Positions 51,428 to 59,718 of a DNA stretch of 64,000 nucleotides are shown here, in pieces. Where the stretch lies: NCBI RefSeq assembly GCF_019352895.1, contig NZ_JAAAFX010000014.1:551269-615268 (forward strand). The letters are read 5' to 3'. Numbering within the stretch: the stretch's first letter is position 1; each line of letters starts with the position of its first letter. The position numbers were made by a program, and so were the translations under genes. The DNA is from Variovorax boronicumulans (GTDB lineage: Bacteria > Pseudomonadota > Gammaproteobacteria > Burkholderiales > Burkholderiaceae_C). The notes beneath the pieces are model-generated. The model did no database searches and had not been told where the DNA came from. It saw only the letters and a list, made by a program, of their open reading frames with translations.

Positions 51428-52633
51428 TCAGCTGGCCTTCCAGCGTGCGCAGCGCGATTCGGCCTTGGTGGTCCATGGCACCTCGCCCTTGATCGATTCG
51501 ACGACCTTGTAGTAGTCCCAGGGTTCCTTCGATTCGGCGGGGGTCTTGACCTGCAGCAGGTGCATGTCGTGCACCATCAGGCCGTCGCCGCGCAGCCAGC
51601 CGCCCTTGACGAACATGTCGTCGAACTTCGCCTTGCGCAGCTGCGCCATGACCTTGTCGCCTTCGTCGGTGCCCGCGGCCTTGACGGTCTTCAGGTACTG
51701 CAGCGTGGCCGAATAGTTGCCGGCCTGGAAGGACGAGGGCATGCGCTTCTGCTTGTCGAAGAAGCGCCGAGCCCACTCCCGCGATTCCGCGCTCTGGTTC
51801 CAGTACCAGCTGTCGGTGAGGTACATGTTCTGCGCGGTCTTCAGGCCCAGCGCATGCACGTCGTTGATCGTGATGATCATGCCGGCGAGCTTCATGTTCC
51901 TGCTGATGCCGAATTCCGCGGCCGACTTCAGCGCGTTGACCGTGTCGCCGCCCGCATTGGCCAATGCCAGCACTTGAGCCTTGGAGCTCTGCGCCTGCAG
52001 CATGAAGGACGAGAAGTCGCTCGCGCCCAGCGGATGCTTGACCGAGCCCACGACCGTGCCGCCGTTGTCGAGGATCACCTTGGTGGCGTCGTTCTGCAGC
52101 GAGGCGCCGAAGGCGTAGTCGGCCGCCACGAAGAACCAGGACTTGCCGCCGCCCTTGACCACGGCATTGGCCGTGCCGCGCGCCATGGCCACGGTGTCGT
52201 AGGCGTACTGGACGGTGTAGGGCGAGCAGAACTCGTTGGTCAGGCTGGAGGCGCCCGAGCCGACGACGAAATAGGGCTTCTTCTTGTCCGCGGCCACGCC
52301 GGCCATCGCGATCGCCGCGCCGGAGTTCACGCCGCCGATCAGCATGTCGAGCTTGTTGACGTCGAACCATTCGCGCGCCTTGGCCGCGGCGATGTCGGGC
52401 TTGTTCTGGTGGTCCATCGTCAGCAGCTCGATCCGCTTGCCGTCGATCGCACCGCCCATGTCGGCGATCGCCATGCGGATCGCGTCCGCGCCCGCGGGGC
52501 CGTCGTAGTCGCGGTAGATGCCGGACATGTCGCTGATGAAGCCGATGCGGATCACGTCGTCGGAGATCTGTGCCGAGGCCCCGGCGGCCGAGGCCATCAA
52601 TGCGAGCGCGCAGGCGATGCGGGTTTTTTTCAT
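51428..52633 (-). CDS. Branched-chain-amino-acid-type ABC substrate-binding protein
   Basis: 401 residues from ATG 52633. Signal peptide of ~22 residues (CALALMASAAGASAQ), then a Peripla_BP_6 fold: IRIGFISDMSGIYRDYDGPA, MLIGGVNSGAAIAMAGVAAD and SWFFVAADYAFGASLQ. Lies 38 bp behind the BKACE gene and shares its promoter. No permease genes accompany it; it could deliver to the LivHMGF encoded at 58254-61695. Ligand unknown. Confidence 0.92.
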   Translation of the reverse strand: MKKTRIACALALMASAAGASAQISDDVIRIGFISDMSGIYRDYDGPAGADAIRMAIADMGGAIDGKRIELLTMDHQNKPDIAAAKAREWFDVNKLDMLIGGVNSGAAIAMAGVAADKKKPYFVVGSGASSLTNEFCSPYTVQYAYDTVAMARGTANAVVKGGGKSWFFVAADYAFGASLQNDATKVILDNGGTVVGSVKHPLGASDFSSFMLQAQSSKAQVLALANAGGDTVNALKSAAEFGISRNMKLAGMIITINDVHALGLKTAQNMYLTDSWYWNQSAESREWARRFFDKQKRMPSSFQAGNYSATLQYLKTVKAAGTDEGDKVMAQLRKAKFDDMFVKGGWLRGDGLMVHDMHLLQVKTPAESKEPWDYYKVVESIKGEVPWTTKAESRCARWKAS

Positions 52634-52671
52634 GGGTGTCTCTCTTGTTCTCTTGGATGGAAATCGGTGGC

Positions 52672-53586
52672 TCAGAGGGCGAAGGCGGGACGCACGGCGC
52701 CCACGCGCGGCAGGCCCATCATTTCGCGGGCCTCGGCGGGCGTGGCGGGTTCCATGTCCATCTCGCGGATGATCCGCACGATGCGTTCGGTGAGCTGCAC
52801 GTTGGTCGCGAGTTCGCCCTGGCGGAAGTAGAGGTTGTCCTCCAGCCCCACGCGCGCATGGCCGCCGAGCAGCAGCGAGGCCACGTTGGCCTCGAGCTGC
52901 GAGGGACCGATGCCGCTCACGCAGAAGATGCTGTGCTTGGGCAGCGTGTCGACCATCATCTGGAGGAAGCGCGGCGAGTAGGGCATCGCGTTCTGGAAGT
53001 TGCGGTGCACGTTCATCACCAGGTTCACGAAGTGCGGCGCGTCGTCCAGCCCTTCGCCGATCAGCGTGCTGGTGTCCTGCAGGATGTGGGTGGGGCTGAA
53101 GACCTCCCACTCGGGCTTGATGCCGCGTGCCCTCATGCCCGCGGCGAGTTCGCGCCCGCGTGCCAGCGAGGTGTCCATCAGGATCTCCTTGCCCTCGAAG
53201 CTCAGGTTCAGCGTGGTGGCGTCGAGCGTGCACATCTCGGCGCCGGCCTCCATGCCCTTGAGCCGTTCTTCCCAGAGGATCTCCCAGCGGTCGCCCGCCA
53301 GCGGATGCACCATGTCGCCGTGCACGCCGCCACCGGTGGAGTTGTTGATCACGATGTCGCTGCGCGCACGGATGCGCGTGTTGATGTCGCGATAGATGTC
53401 GGGGTTGCAGGTGGCGCCGTCGTCGGGCCGGCGCGCATGGATCGCGACCACGCTGGCGCCGGCGTTCCAGCAGCGGACCGTGTCGTCGGCGATCTCCTGC
53501 GGCTGCGTGGGAAGGTGCGGGTTCTGCGACTTGTGGGCCATGCCACCGGTCGGGGCGATGGTCAGGATGACTTTGCGTTTGGACAT
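52672..53586 (-). CDS. Beta-keto acid cleavage enzyme (BKACE, DUF849)
   Basis: 304 residues from ATG 53586. Zn-dependent Claisen-type enzyme: 3-keto acid plus acetyl-CoA gives acetoacetyl-CoA and a shorter CoA ester or betaine. Features: ILTIAPTGGMAHKSQNPHLP, VAIHARRPDDGATC (His-x-His-like metal region with HARR) and INNSTGGG. The family member CdhC acts on 3-dehydrocarnitine; a CdhA-like dehydrogenase is encoded at 56394. The real substrate is not determined. Confidence 0.92.
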   Translation of the reverse strand: MSKRKVILTIAPTGGMAHKSQNPHLPTQPQEIADDTVRCWNAGASVVAIHARRPDDGATCNPDIYRDINTRIRARSDIVINNSTGGGVHGDMVHPLAGDRWEILWEERLKGMEAGAEMCTLDATTLNLSFEGKEILMDTSLARGRELAAGMRARGIKPEWEVFSPTHILQDTSTLIGEGLDDAPHFVNLVMNVHRNFQNAMPYSPRFLQMMVDTLPKHSIFCVSGIGPSQLEANVASLLLGGHARVGLEDNLYFRQGELATNVQLTERIVRIIREMDMEPATPAEAREMMGLPRVGAVRPAFAL

Positions 53587-53647
53587 GGAGAGAGAGGCTC
53601 TGGCGTGGGGAGAAACGAGGACGCGGTGTTCCGCGTGGCGTGCGTCG

Positions 53648-53692
53648 ATTGTTCGACCCCGGCTCCTGCAGGTCAGTCGTCGCAACGACAAT
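53648..53692 (-). promoter_or_regulatory. Crp/Fnr-type promoter module, site A (BKACE operon)
   Basis: Read on the + strand: ATTGTTCGA, 17 bp, then CAGTCGTC-GC-AACGACAAT. The second part contains GTCGT-N4-ACGAC, a 5-4-5 dyad as in Fnr sites. On the - strand the first part gives AACAAT as a possible -10; a start 7 bp later would put the dyad centre at -41.5. It is 62 bp upstream of the BKACE start codon. Confidence 0.65.
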
Positions 53693-53724
53693 TCACCTCA
53701 GGGTTTACGCGGCCGGGGCCATGC

Positions 53725-54537
53725 TCAGGCCTCCCGACCCACCTTGCCCGCGCGCTTCTCGAGGAAGGCCCGCACGCGCGCCTTGGCCTCGTCGTCGCCC
53801 TGCGCCACGGCCGACATCAGGGCCTCGACGAACAGGCCGTCGGAGCGGCTCATGTCGGCGATGCGCGGCAGCGCCTGCAGGATCGCGAAGTTGGACAGCG
53901 GCGCATTGCTGGCGACCTTGCGTGCGAGCTCGATCGCCTTGTCGACGGCCGCGCCGGGTTCGACCAGGTAGTTGCTCAGCCCCGCGGCCTGGCCCTCGGC
54001 TGCGTCGAGCACGCGACCGGTGAGCATCATGTCGGTCATGAGGCTGAAGCCCGCGAGCCGCGGCAGGCGCACCGAGCCGCCGCCGCCCACGAAGATGCCG
54101 CGCTGTCCTTCGGGCAGGCCGTAGAAGGTGCTGCGATCGGCCACGCGCAGGTGCGCCGTGGCCGCGAGTTCGAGCCCGCCGCCGATCACCGCGCCGTGCA
54201 GGGCCGCGATCACGGGCACGCGGCCGTACTGGATCTGCTCGAAGGCCTGGTGCCAGGCGCGCGAATGCAGCACGCCGTCGGCGACGCTGCGCTCCATCAC
54301 CTCCGACAGGTCGAGGCCGGCGCAGAAATGCTCGCCGGCACCGCTCAGCACCACGGCGCGGCAGTGCGCGGGCAAGGCCGAGAACGCGATCTGGAGTTCG
54401 GCCAGGAAGGCGTCGCTGATCGCGTTGCGCTTGTCGGGCCGGTGCAGGCGCAGGTGCACCAGCGCCTCCGACTGCGTGACCTGGAGGAAGCGCAGCTGGC
54501 TGCAGGGGCCGGGCAGGGGAGAGAAATCGTCGTGCAT
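53725..54537 (-). CDS. Enoyl-CoA hydratase/isomerase family protein
   Basis: 270 residues. Crotonase fold with oxyanion-hole segments HFCAGLDLSEVM and HGAVIGGGLELAA. One catalytic Glu is seen in YGLPEGQRGIFVGGGG. Hydrates or isomerises an acyl-CoA, most likely the product of the ligase encoded 28 bp upstream. Last gene of the dehydrogenase-ligase-hydratase operon. Confidence 0.93.
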   Translation of the reverse strand: MHDDFSPLPGPCSQLRFLQVTQSEALVHLRLHRPDKRNAISDAFLAELQIAFSALPAHCRAVVLSGAGEHFCAGLDLSEVMERSVADGVLHSRAWHQAFEQIQYGRVPVIAALHGAVIGGGLELAATAHLRVADRSTFYGLPEGQRGIFVGGGGSVRLPRLAGFSLMTDMMLTGRVLDAAEGQAAGLSNYLVEPGAAVDKAIELARKVASNAPLSNFAILQALPRIADMSRSDGLFVEALMSAVAQGDDEAKARVRAFLEKRAGKVGREA

Positions 54538-54565
54538 GAAGAAGGTGCCTGTGTGGGATGTGTTC

Positions 54566-56356
54566 TCAGGTCCGGATGACGTCGGCAGCGCCGGCGTAGA
54601 GCCGTGCCACCGCGTCGGCGCGCCGCGTCAGCACCGCGCGCTGGTTCACATAGCCCTTGTCGGTGATCTCGCCCGCATCCGCGCTCGGCGGCTCGGCCAT
54701 GAACAGGATGCGGCGCGGCATCTGCGACGAACCCGCGCCGCTGCGCTGGAAGGCGGCCAGGGCCTCGCGTACCTTCTGCGCGACCGCGGCGGGGCCGGCC
54801 GCCAGCGCGGCCGCCGTGGGGAAGACCAGCGCGCCGATCTCGTCGCGGTCGTGGCCCGCGATCACCGCGTCGGCCGCATAGGGCGACAGGGCCGTGACCA
54901 GCTGCAGACGCAGCGGACCGACCGAGACCCAGGTGCCGCTCGTGAGCTTGAAGTCCTCGGCCACGCGGCCGTCGAAGATCACGCCGCGTGCCGGGTCTTG
55001 GGGGTCGACCAGGTAGCCCGCATCGCCGATCCGGTAGAAGCCTTCGTCGTCGAAGGCGGCGGCCGTGAGCTCGGGGGCGTTGCGGTAGCCCGCGAAGACC
55101 GAGACGCCGCGCACGCGCATCTCCTGCTTCTCGCCGTTGCGCACCAGCTTGAGCTCGAGGCCGGGCAGCGGGATGCCGATGCAGCCCGCGCCGTCGAGGC
55201 GGAAGTGCGCGCTGGTGACCAGCGGCGAGGTCTCGGTCGAGCCCCAGGAGGTGGTGAGCCACAGCGGTTCGTCGCGCACGCTGGCCGCCAGCGCCTCGAG
55301 CCGCTGCCAGGTGCTGGTGGGCAGGGCGGCCGCGGCATAGAAGACCAGCAGCAGCGGCGACAGCACCTCGCGCGCCAGGTCGAGGTCGGCCTCGAGGAAG
55401 GGCAGCAGCATGTCCAGGCCGCGTGGCACGTTGAAGTGCAGGTTGGGCCGCACCTCCCGCAGGTTGCGCACGGTCTTCTCGATCAGCCCGGGGGCGGGCC
55501 GCCCCTCGTCGATGTAGAGCGTGCCGCCATGGCGCAGCACCAGGTTCAGGTTGTGGTTGCCGCCGAAGGTGTGGCTCCAGGGCAGCCAGTCGAGCAGCAC
55601 GGGCTTCTGCGTCGCGAGGAAGCGCCAGGTCTGCGCCAAGGCCTGCTGGTTCGCGCACAGCATGCGGTGCGTGTTGACCACCACCTTGGGCTGGCCGGTC
55701 GAGCCCGAAGTCAGCAGCAGCTTGGCCACGTCGTCGCCGCGCAGGGCCTCGAAGGCGGCCCTGACGGCCGGCGTTTCGGCGGTGTCGAGGAAGCCGCCGA
55801 AATGCAGGGCGCCGGGCACGTCTTCGGCGCCGTCGCTCAGCACCTTCACCGCGTCGCCCGCGCAGGCGCTGATCGCCGCACCATAGGTTTGGGCATTCGC
55901 GGCATAGACCAGCGAGGGCTGCAGCGTCTGGACGATGCCGCGGATCTTGGTGTGGTCGCTGGTCAGCCGGCAGTAGGCGCTGGAGACCGGGCAGAAGGGC
56001 AGGCCGACGTGCAGCGCGGCCAGCATCAGCATGGCGTGGTCGATCGAGTTGTCGGAGAGCACCAGCACCGGCCGGTCGCGCGGCAGTTGCAGGTCGAGCA
56101 GGCGCTGTGCGATCGCGCCGACGTGGCGGCGCAGTTCGCCCCAGCGCACGCGACGCCATTCGCCGCTGGCGTCGCGTTCGGCGAAGGCCAGCGTGTCGGG
56201 CGTCTCGGCGGACCAGCGCTCGAGCCAGTCACCGATGCAGCGGTCGTAGGCGGCGAGCGCTTCGGGAGAGCTCAGCACCAGGCTGCCGTCGGGTTGCTGG
56301 CGGCACAGCGTGCGTGCCGGTGCGACGAGGGCGGGGTTGTCGTAGAGGGCGACCAT
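54566..56356 (-). CDS. Feruloyl-CoA-synthase-like acyl-CoA ligase
   Basis: 596 residues. AMP-forming ligase: P-loop-like LLLTSGSTGQPKVVVNTH, WLPWSHTFGGNHN, adenylate motif TSWGSTETSP, YRIGDAGYLVDP and the unusual FDGRVAEDFKLTSGTWVSVG of the feruloyl-CoA synthase subgroup. It should activate an aromatic or related acid. The pairing with a crotonase resembles the ferulate Fcs-Ech system, but here a 3-hydroxyacyl dehydrogenase leads the operon. Substrate unproven. Confidence 0.9.
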   Translation of the reverse strand: MVALYDNPALVAPARTLCRQQPDGSLVLSSPEALAAYDRCIGDWLERWSAETPDTLAFAERDASGEWRRVRWGELRRHVGAIAQRLLDLQLPRDRPVLVLSDNSIDHAMLMLAALHVGLPFCPVSSAYCRLTSDHTKIRGIVQTLQPSLVYAANAQTYGAAISACAGDAVKVLSDGAEDVPGALHFGGFLDTAETPAVRAAFEALRGDDVAKLLLTSGSTGQPKVVVNTHRMLCANQQALAQTWRFLATQKPVLLDWLPWSHTFGGNHNLNLVLRHGGTLYIDEGRPAPGLIEKTVRNLREVRPNLHFNVPRGLDMLLPFLEADLDLAREVLSPLLLVFYAAAALPTSTWQRLEALAASVRDEPLWLTTSWGSTETSPLVTSAHFRLDGAGCIGIPLPGLELKLVRNGEKQEMRVRGVSVFAGYRNAPELTAAAFDDEGFYRIGDAGYLVDPQDPARGVIFDGRVAEDFKLTSGTWVSVGPLRLQLVTALSPYAADAVIAGHDRDEIGALVFPTAAALAAGPAAVAQKVREALAAFQRSGAGSSQMPRRILFMAEPPSADAGEITDKGYVNQRAVLTRRADAVARLYAGAADVIRT

Positions 56357-56393
56357 GTCGGGTCCTTTCTTGTGGGGCGTGTGCGGGAGGCAA

Positions 56394-57338
56394 TCAGCTG
56401 CGTGGATCGGCCGCGGCCCTGGCCTGGATCAGCCCGATCAGCAGCTCGTCGCGCCGGGCCTCGAGTGCTGCGAGGCTCTGCCCTTCGAGCGCATCGGCCA
56501 CGCCCTGCACGACCAGGGCCTTGAGCTCGGCCGTCATCGCGGGCGTGCCCAGGTCCTGCCACCAGGCTTCGATCGGGCCGCCCAGATGGTCCAGCACATG
56601 CGCGATGCCGCCCGCGCCACCGGAGAAGTGCAGGTTCATGAAGGGGCCGAACACGCCCCAGCGCAGGCCGGGGCCGAAGGCGATCGCGGTGTCGATGTCT
56701 TCCACCGTGGCCACGCCCTGTTCGACCAGGTGGAAGGCCTCGCGCCAGAGCGCCGCCTGCAGCCGGTTGGCGATATGGCCCTTGATTTCCTTGCGGCCGT
56801 GGATGGGCCGCTTGCCGACCGAGGCGTAGAACTGCATCGTGCGTTCGATGGTGCGCGCCGAGGTGTGCGCGCCGCCGATCACCTCGACCAGCGGGATCAG
56901 GTGCGGCGGGTTGAAGGGGTGCCCCAGCACCACGCGCTCGGGGTGCCGGCAGGCCGACTGGATGTCGGTGGTCGAGAGGCCCGAAGAGCTCGAGGCCAGG
57001 ATCACCTCGGGCGGCAGCAGCGCGTCCATGCGCTGGAACAGATCGGTCTTGAAGTCGCGCCGCTCGGGGCCGTTCTCCTGCACGAAGTCGACACCGTGCA
57101 ATGCGGCGTCGAGTTCGGCGTGAAAGCACAGCCGGTCCATCGACGCGCCCGGCGCGAGGCCCAGCCGCTCGAGCGTGGGCCAGTGCCGCGCCACGCTCGC
57201 ACGCAGCCGCGCTTCGGCATCGGGCGAAGGATCGGTGGCCACCACGTCCAGCCCGTGGGCCAGGAAGTGGGCGGCCCAGCTGGCGCCGATCACGCCGGTG
57301 GCGACGATGGCCACGCGCTGGATGGAGGGAGAGGTCAT
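56394..57338 (-). CDS. 3-hydroxyacyl-CoA dehydrogenase family, carnitine-dehydrogenase-like
   Basis: 314 residues. N-terminal NAD domain with ATGVIGASWA, where the first Gly of GxGxxG is Ala; then VQENGPERRDFK, SSSSGLSTTDIQ and GHPFNPPHLIPLVEV, as in L-carnitine 3-dehydrogenase. The C-terminal helical domain follows. No thioesterase domain is attached. Combined with the BKACE it recalls the cdhA/cdhC pair of carnitine catabolism, but the accompanying ligase suggests another 3-hydroxy compound. First gene of the operon; divergent from crp. Confidence 0.9.
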   Translation of the reverse strand: MTSPSIQRVAIVATGVIGASWAAHFLAHGLDVVATDPSPDAEARLRASVARHWPTLERLGLAPGASMDRLCFHAELDAALHGVDFVQENGPERRDFKTDLFQRMDALLPPEVILASSSSGLSTTDIQSACRHPERVVLGHPFNPPHLIPLVEVIGGAHTSARTIERTMQFYASVGKRPIHGRKEIKGHIANRLQAALWREAFHLVEQGVATVEDIDTAIAFGPGLRWGVFGPFMNLHFSGGAGGIAHVLDHLGGPIEAWWQDLGTPAMTAELKALVVQGVADALEGQSLAALEARRDELLIGLIQARAAADPRS

Positions 57339-57414
57339 GGTGGGAAGAGGCAGTCGATGAAGGAGAGAAGCGAGGACGCAGGCGGCGCTCGCACGTGGAG
57401 TCTTTGCGCATCGA

Positions 57415-57459
57415 ATTGTTCGATGGGTGCTGCGAAGTCACAGTCGTCTGAACGACAAT
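57415..57459 (-). promoter_or_regulatory. Crp/Fnr-type promoter module, site B (dehydrogenase operon / crp)
   Basis: ATTGTTCGA, 17 bp, then CAGTCGTC-TG-AACGACAAT: the same parts and exactly the same spacing as site A. It lies 77 bp upstream of the dehydrogenase start and 61 bp upstream of the crp start, so it may also mediate autoregulation. Confidence 0.65.
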
Positions 57460-57519
57460 CCGCACCTGGGAAAACCTCAGGACCGGCCCTCGCGCCCAAG
57501 CACGCATCCCATACATCCC

Positions 57520-58230
57520 ATGAGCTTCAAGACAGCGCCACGCGCGGCCGGCATCACCCTTCAGCAACTGCTGGACGAATCGGCGTGGTTTGCGTTGTTG
57601 ACGCCGGCCGCGCGCGCGCAGGTGCTGGCCGACGTGGTCGAGCGCACGGTGGTGGCCGGCGATGCGCTGATCCGCCACGGCGAGACCGCGCTCTGGTGGA
57701 ACGGCGTGATGGAGGGCGTGATGAAGTGGTCCACCGGCACGCGCGCGGGCCGCTCGGTCACGCTGGGCGGGCTCACGGTCGGCAGCTGGTTCGGCGAGGG
57801 CAGCCTGCTGCGTGGCAAGCCGGTGCAGGCCGACATCATCGCGCTGCGCCACAGCCGCGTGGCCATGCTGCCCAAGAACACCTTCGAGTGGCTGTACGAG
57901 ACGCAGCCGGCCTTCGGCCGCTTCCTCACCAACCAGATCAACGAGCGCCTGCACTGGTTCATGGGCGACTTCGCCGCGCACCGCGTGCTGGGCGTCGAGG
58001 CGCAGGTGGCGCGCGCGCTGACCGGGCTGGTGCACCCCTGGCTGAACCCCGGCGGCGACCTGCACCTGCAGATCTCGCAGGAGGAACTGGCCAACCTCGT
58101 GGGCCTGTCGCGCCAGCGCTGCAACCAGGCGCTGAGCCAGTTCAAGGCCATGGGGGTGGTGCGCACCGAATACGGCGGCATCACCATCCTCGACATCGAC
58201 CGGCTCACCGCGTTGACCGCGGTCGAGTAG
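57520..58230 (+). CDS. Crp/Fnr-family transcriptional regulator
   Basis: 236 residues from ATG 57520. cNMP-binding-like barrel (residues ~15-125: GDALIRHGETALWWNGVMEG, GSWFGEGSLLRGKP) without the Arg-Ser cAMP signature and without N-terminal Cys for an iron-sulfur cluster, so the signal is something else, perhaps a CoA ester. The C-terminal HTH_Crp has ISQEELANLVGLSRQRCNQA. Divergent from the catabolic operon whose promoter module it probably binds. A short CCGGCG-AG-CGCCGG palindrome (58236-58249) lies in the 23-bp convergent gap with livF. Confidence 0.92.
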   Translation: MSFKTAPRAAGITLQQLLDESAWFALLTPAARAQVLADVVERTVVAGDALIRHGETALWWNGVMEGVMKWSTGTRAGRSVTLGGLTVGSWFGEGSLLRGKPVQADIIALRHSRVAMLPKNTFEWLYETQPAFGRFLTNQINERLHWFMGDFAAHRVLGVEAQVARALTGLVHPWLNPGGDLHLQISQEELANLVGLSRQRCNQALSQFKAMGVVRTEYGGITILDIDRLTALTAVE

Positions 58231-58253
58231 CGCCACCGGCGAGCGCCGGCGCT

Positions 58254-58955
58254 TCAGACCCCCAGCCAGGTCGCCAGCGCCGCGGGCTCGGCCGCCACCG
58301 CCGCCGATTCGGCAGCGAGCACGATGCGGCCCTTCTCCATCACGATCGCGCGCTCGGTGTGGGCCAGTACACGGCGCCAGTCGCGGTCGACGATCAGCGT
58401 GGCGATGCCGGTGCCGCGGATGTCGGCGATCACGCGCCAGATCTCGGCCACGATCAGCGGCGCCAGGCCCTCGGTCGCCTCGTCGAGGATCAGCAAGCGC
58501 GGGTTGGTCATGAGCGCGCGGCCGATCGAGAGCATCTGCTGCTCGCCGCCCGACAGCTGCTGGCCGCCGTGCGCGAGCCGCTCGGTCAGGCGCGGGAAGG
58601 TCGCCATCACGCGCTCGAAGGTCCATTCGCGCCGGCCGTCGATGCCGGCGCGCGCGCTCATCAGCAGGTTCTCGCGCACCGAGAGGTTGGGGAAGATGCC
58701 GCGGCCCTCGGGCACGTAGCCGATGCCCAGCCGCGCGATCTTCTCGGGTGCCCAGCCGCTCACGTCGCGGCCGTCGAGCAGCACGCGGCCCGAGGCCGGG
58801 CGCACATAGCCCATCAGCGTGCGGATCAGCGTGGTCTTGCCCATGCCGTTGCGCCCGAGCAGGCCCAGCGAGGTGGCCGCGGCCTGGGTCGCGTCGACGC
58901 CGCGCAGGATGTGGCTGTCGCCGTAGTAGGTGTGGATGGCTTCGATCTGCAGCAT
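58254..58955 (-). CDS. livF: ABC transporter ATP-binding protein, LivF type
   Basis: 233 residues. Walker A GRNGMGKTT, signature LSGGEQQ, Walker B LLILDEATEGLAP. The segment after Walker B reads LIVDRDWRRVL, not the VEQN of classical LivF, as in a betaproteobacterial subgroup. 1 bp behind livG. Energises uptake of an amino-acid- or acid-type ligand. Confidence 0.94.
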   Translation of the reverse strand: MLQIEAIHTYYGDSHILRGVDATQAAATSLGLLGRNGMGKTTLIRTLMGYVRPASGRVLLDGRDVSGWAPEKIARLGIGYVPEGRGIFPNLSVRENLLMSARAGIDGRREWTFERVMATFPRLTERLAHGGQQLSGGEQQMLSIGRALMTNPRLLILDEATEGLAPLIVAEIWRVIADIRGTGIATLIVDRDWRRVLAHTERAIVMEKGRIVLAAESAAVAAEPAALATWLGV

Positions 58956-58956
58956 C

Positions 58957-59718
58957 TCAGTGGCCCTCGCCGTGGTCGTCGCCCAGGTAGGCCTCGCGCA
59001 CGCCCGGGTCGTTGCGGATGGCGGCCGGCTCGCCGGTCGCGATCACGCTGCCGTTGACCATCACGGTGATGCGGTCGGCGATGCGGAAGACCGCGTCCAT
59101 GTCGTGCTCCACCAGCAGGATCGCGTGCGAGGCCTTGAGCCGCGTGAGCAGGGCCAGCATGCGTTCGGATTCCTCCGCGCCCATGCCCGCCAGCGGCTCG
59201 TCGAGCAGCAGCACGCGCGGCCGCGTCGCCAGGCACATCGCGACCTCGAGCTGGCGTTTGGCGCCGTGGCTCAGGGTGCCGGCGATGCGGTGCGCCTCGG
59301 CCTCGAGGCCGGCCGCGCGCAGCGCCTCGCCGGCCGCGGCGTTGCTGGCGGCGCAAGCCTGCGCGGACTGCCACAGGGCCCAGGGCCGCGGCGTGGCGGC
59401 CTGCGCGGCCAGGCGGCAGTTCTCGTGCACCGTGAACTCGGGAAAGATCGTGGTGCGCTGGTAGCTGCGGCCCACGCCGTCGCGTGCGCGCCGCGACTGG
59501 GCGCGCGCCGTGATGTCGACGCCTTCGAGCGCGATGCGGCCCTCGGAGGCCTCGATCTCGCCCGAGAGCATGTTGATCAGCGTCGACTTGCCGGCGCCGT
59601 TGGTGCCGATCACCGCATGCACCTCGCCGCGGCGCAGGTCGAGCGTGACCGCGTTCACCGCCACCAGGCCGCCGAAGCGCCGGGTCAGGGTCTGGACGGA
59701 CAGCAGGGGTGTGCTCAT
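58957..59718 (-). CDS. livG: ABC transporter ATP-binding protein, LivG type
   Basis: 253 residues from ATG 59718. Walker A GTNGAGKST, signature LSHGAKRQLEVAM (the LivG-type variant LSHG), Walker B LLLDEPLAGM, H-loop LLVEHDMD. The start overlaps livM by 4 bp (ATGA). Confidence 0.95.
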   Translation of the reverse strand: MSTPLLSVQTLTRRFGGLVAVNAVTLDLRRGEVHAVIGTNGAGKSTLINMLSGEIEASEGRIALEGVDITARAQSRRARDGVGRSYQRTTIFPEFTVHENCRLAAQAATPRPWALWQSAQACAASNAAAGEALRAAGLEAEAHRIAGTLSHGAKRQLEVAMCLATRPRVLLLDEPLAGMGAEESERMLALLTRLKASHAILLVEHDMDAVFRIADRITVMVNGSVIATGEPAAIRNDPGVREAYLGDDHGEGH

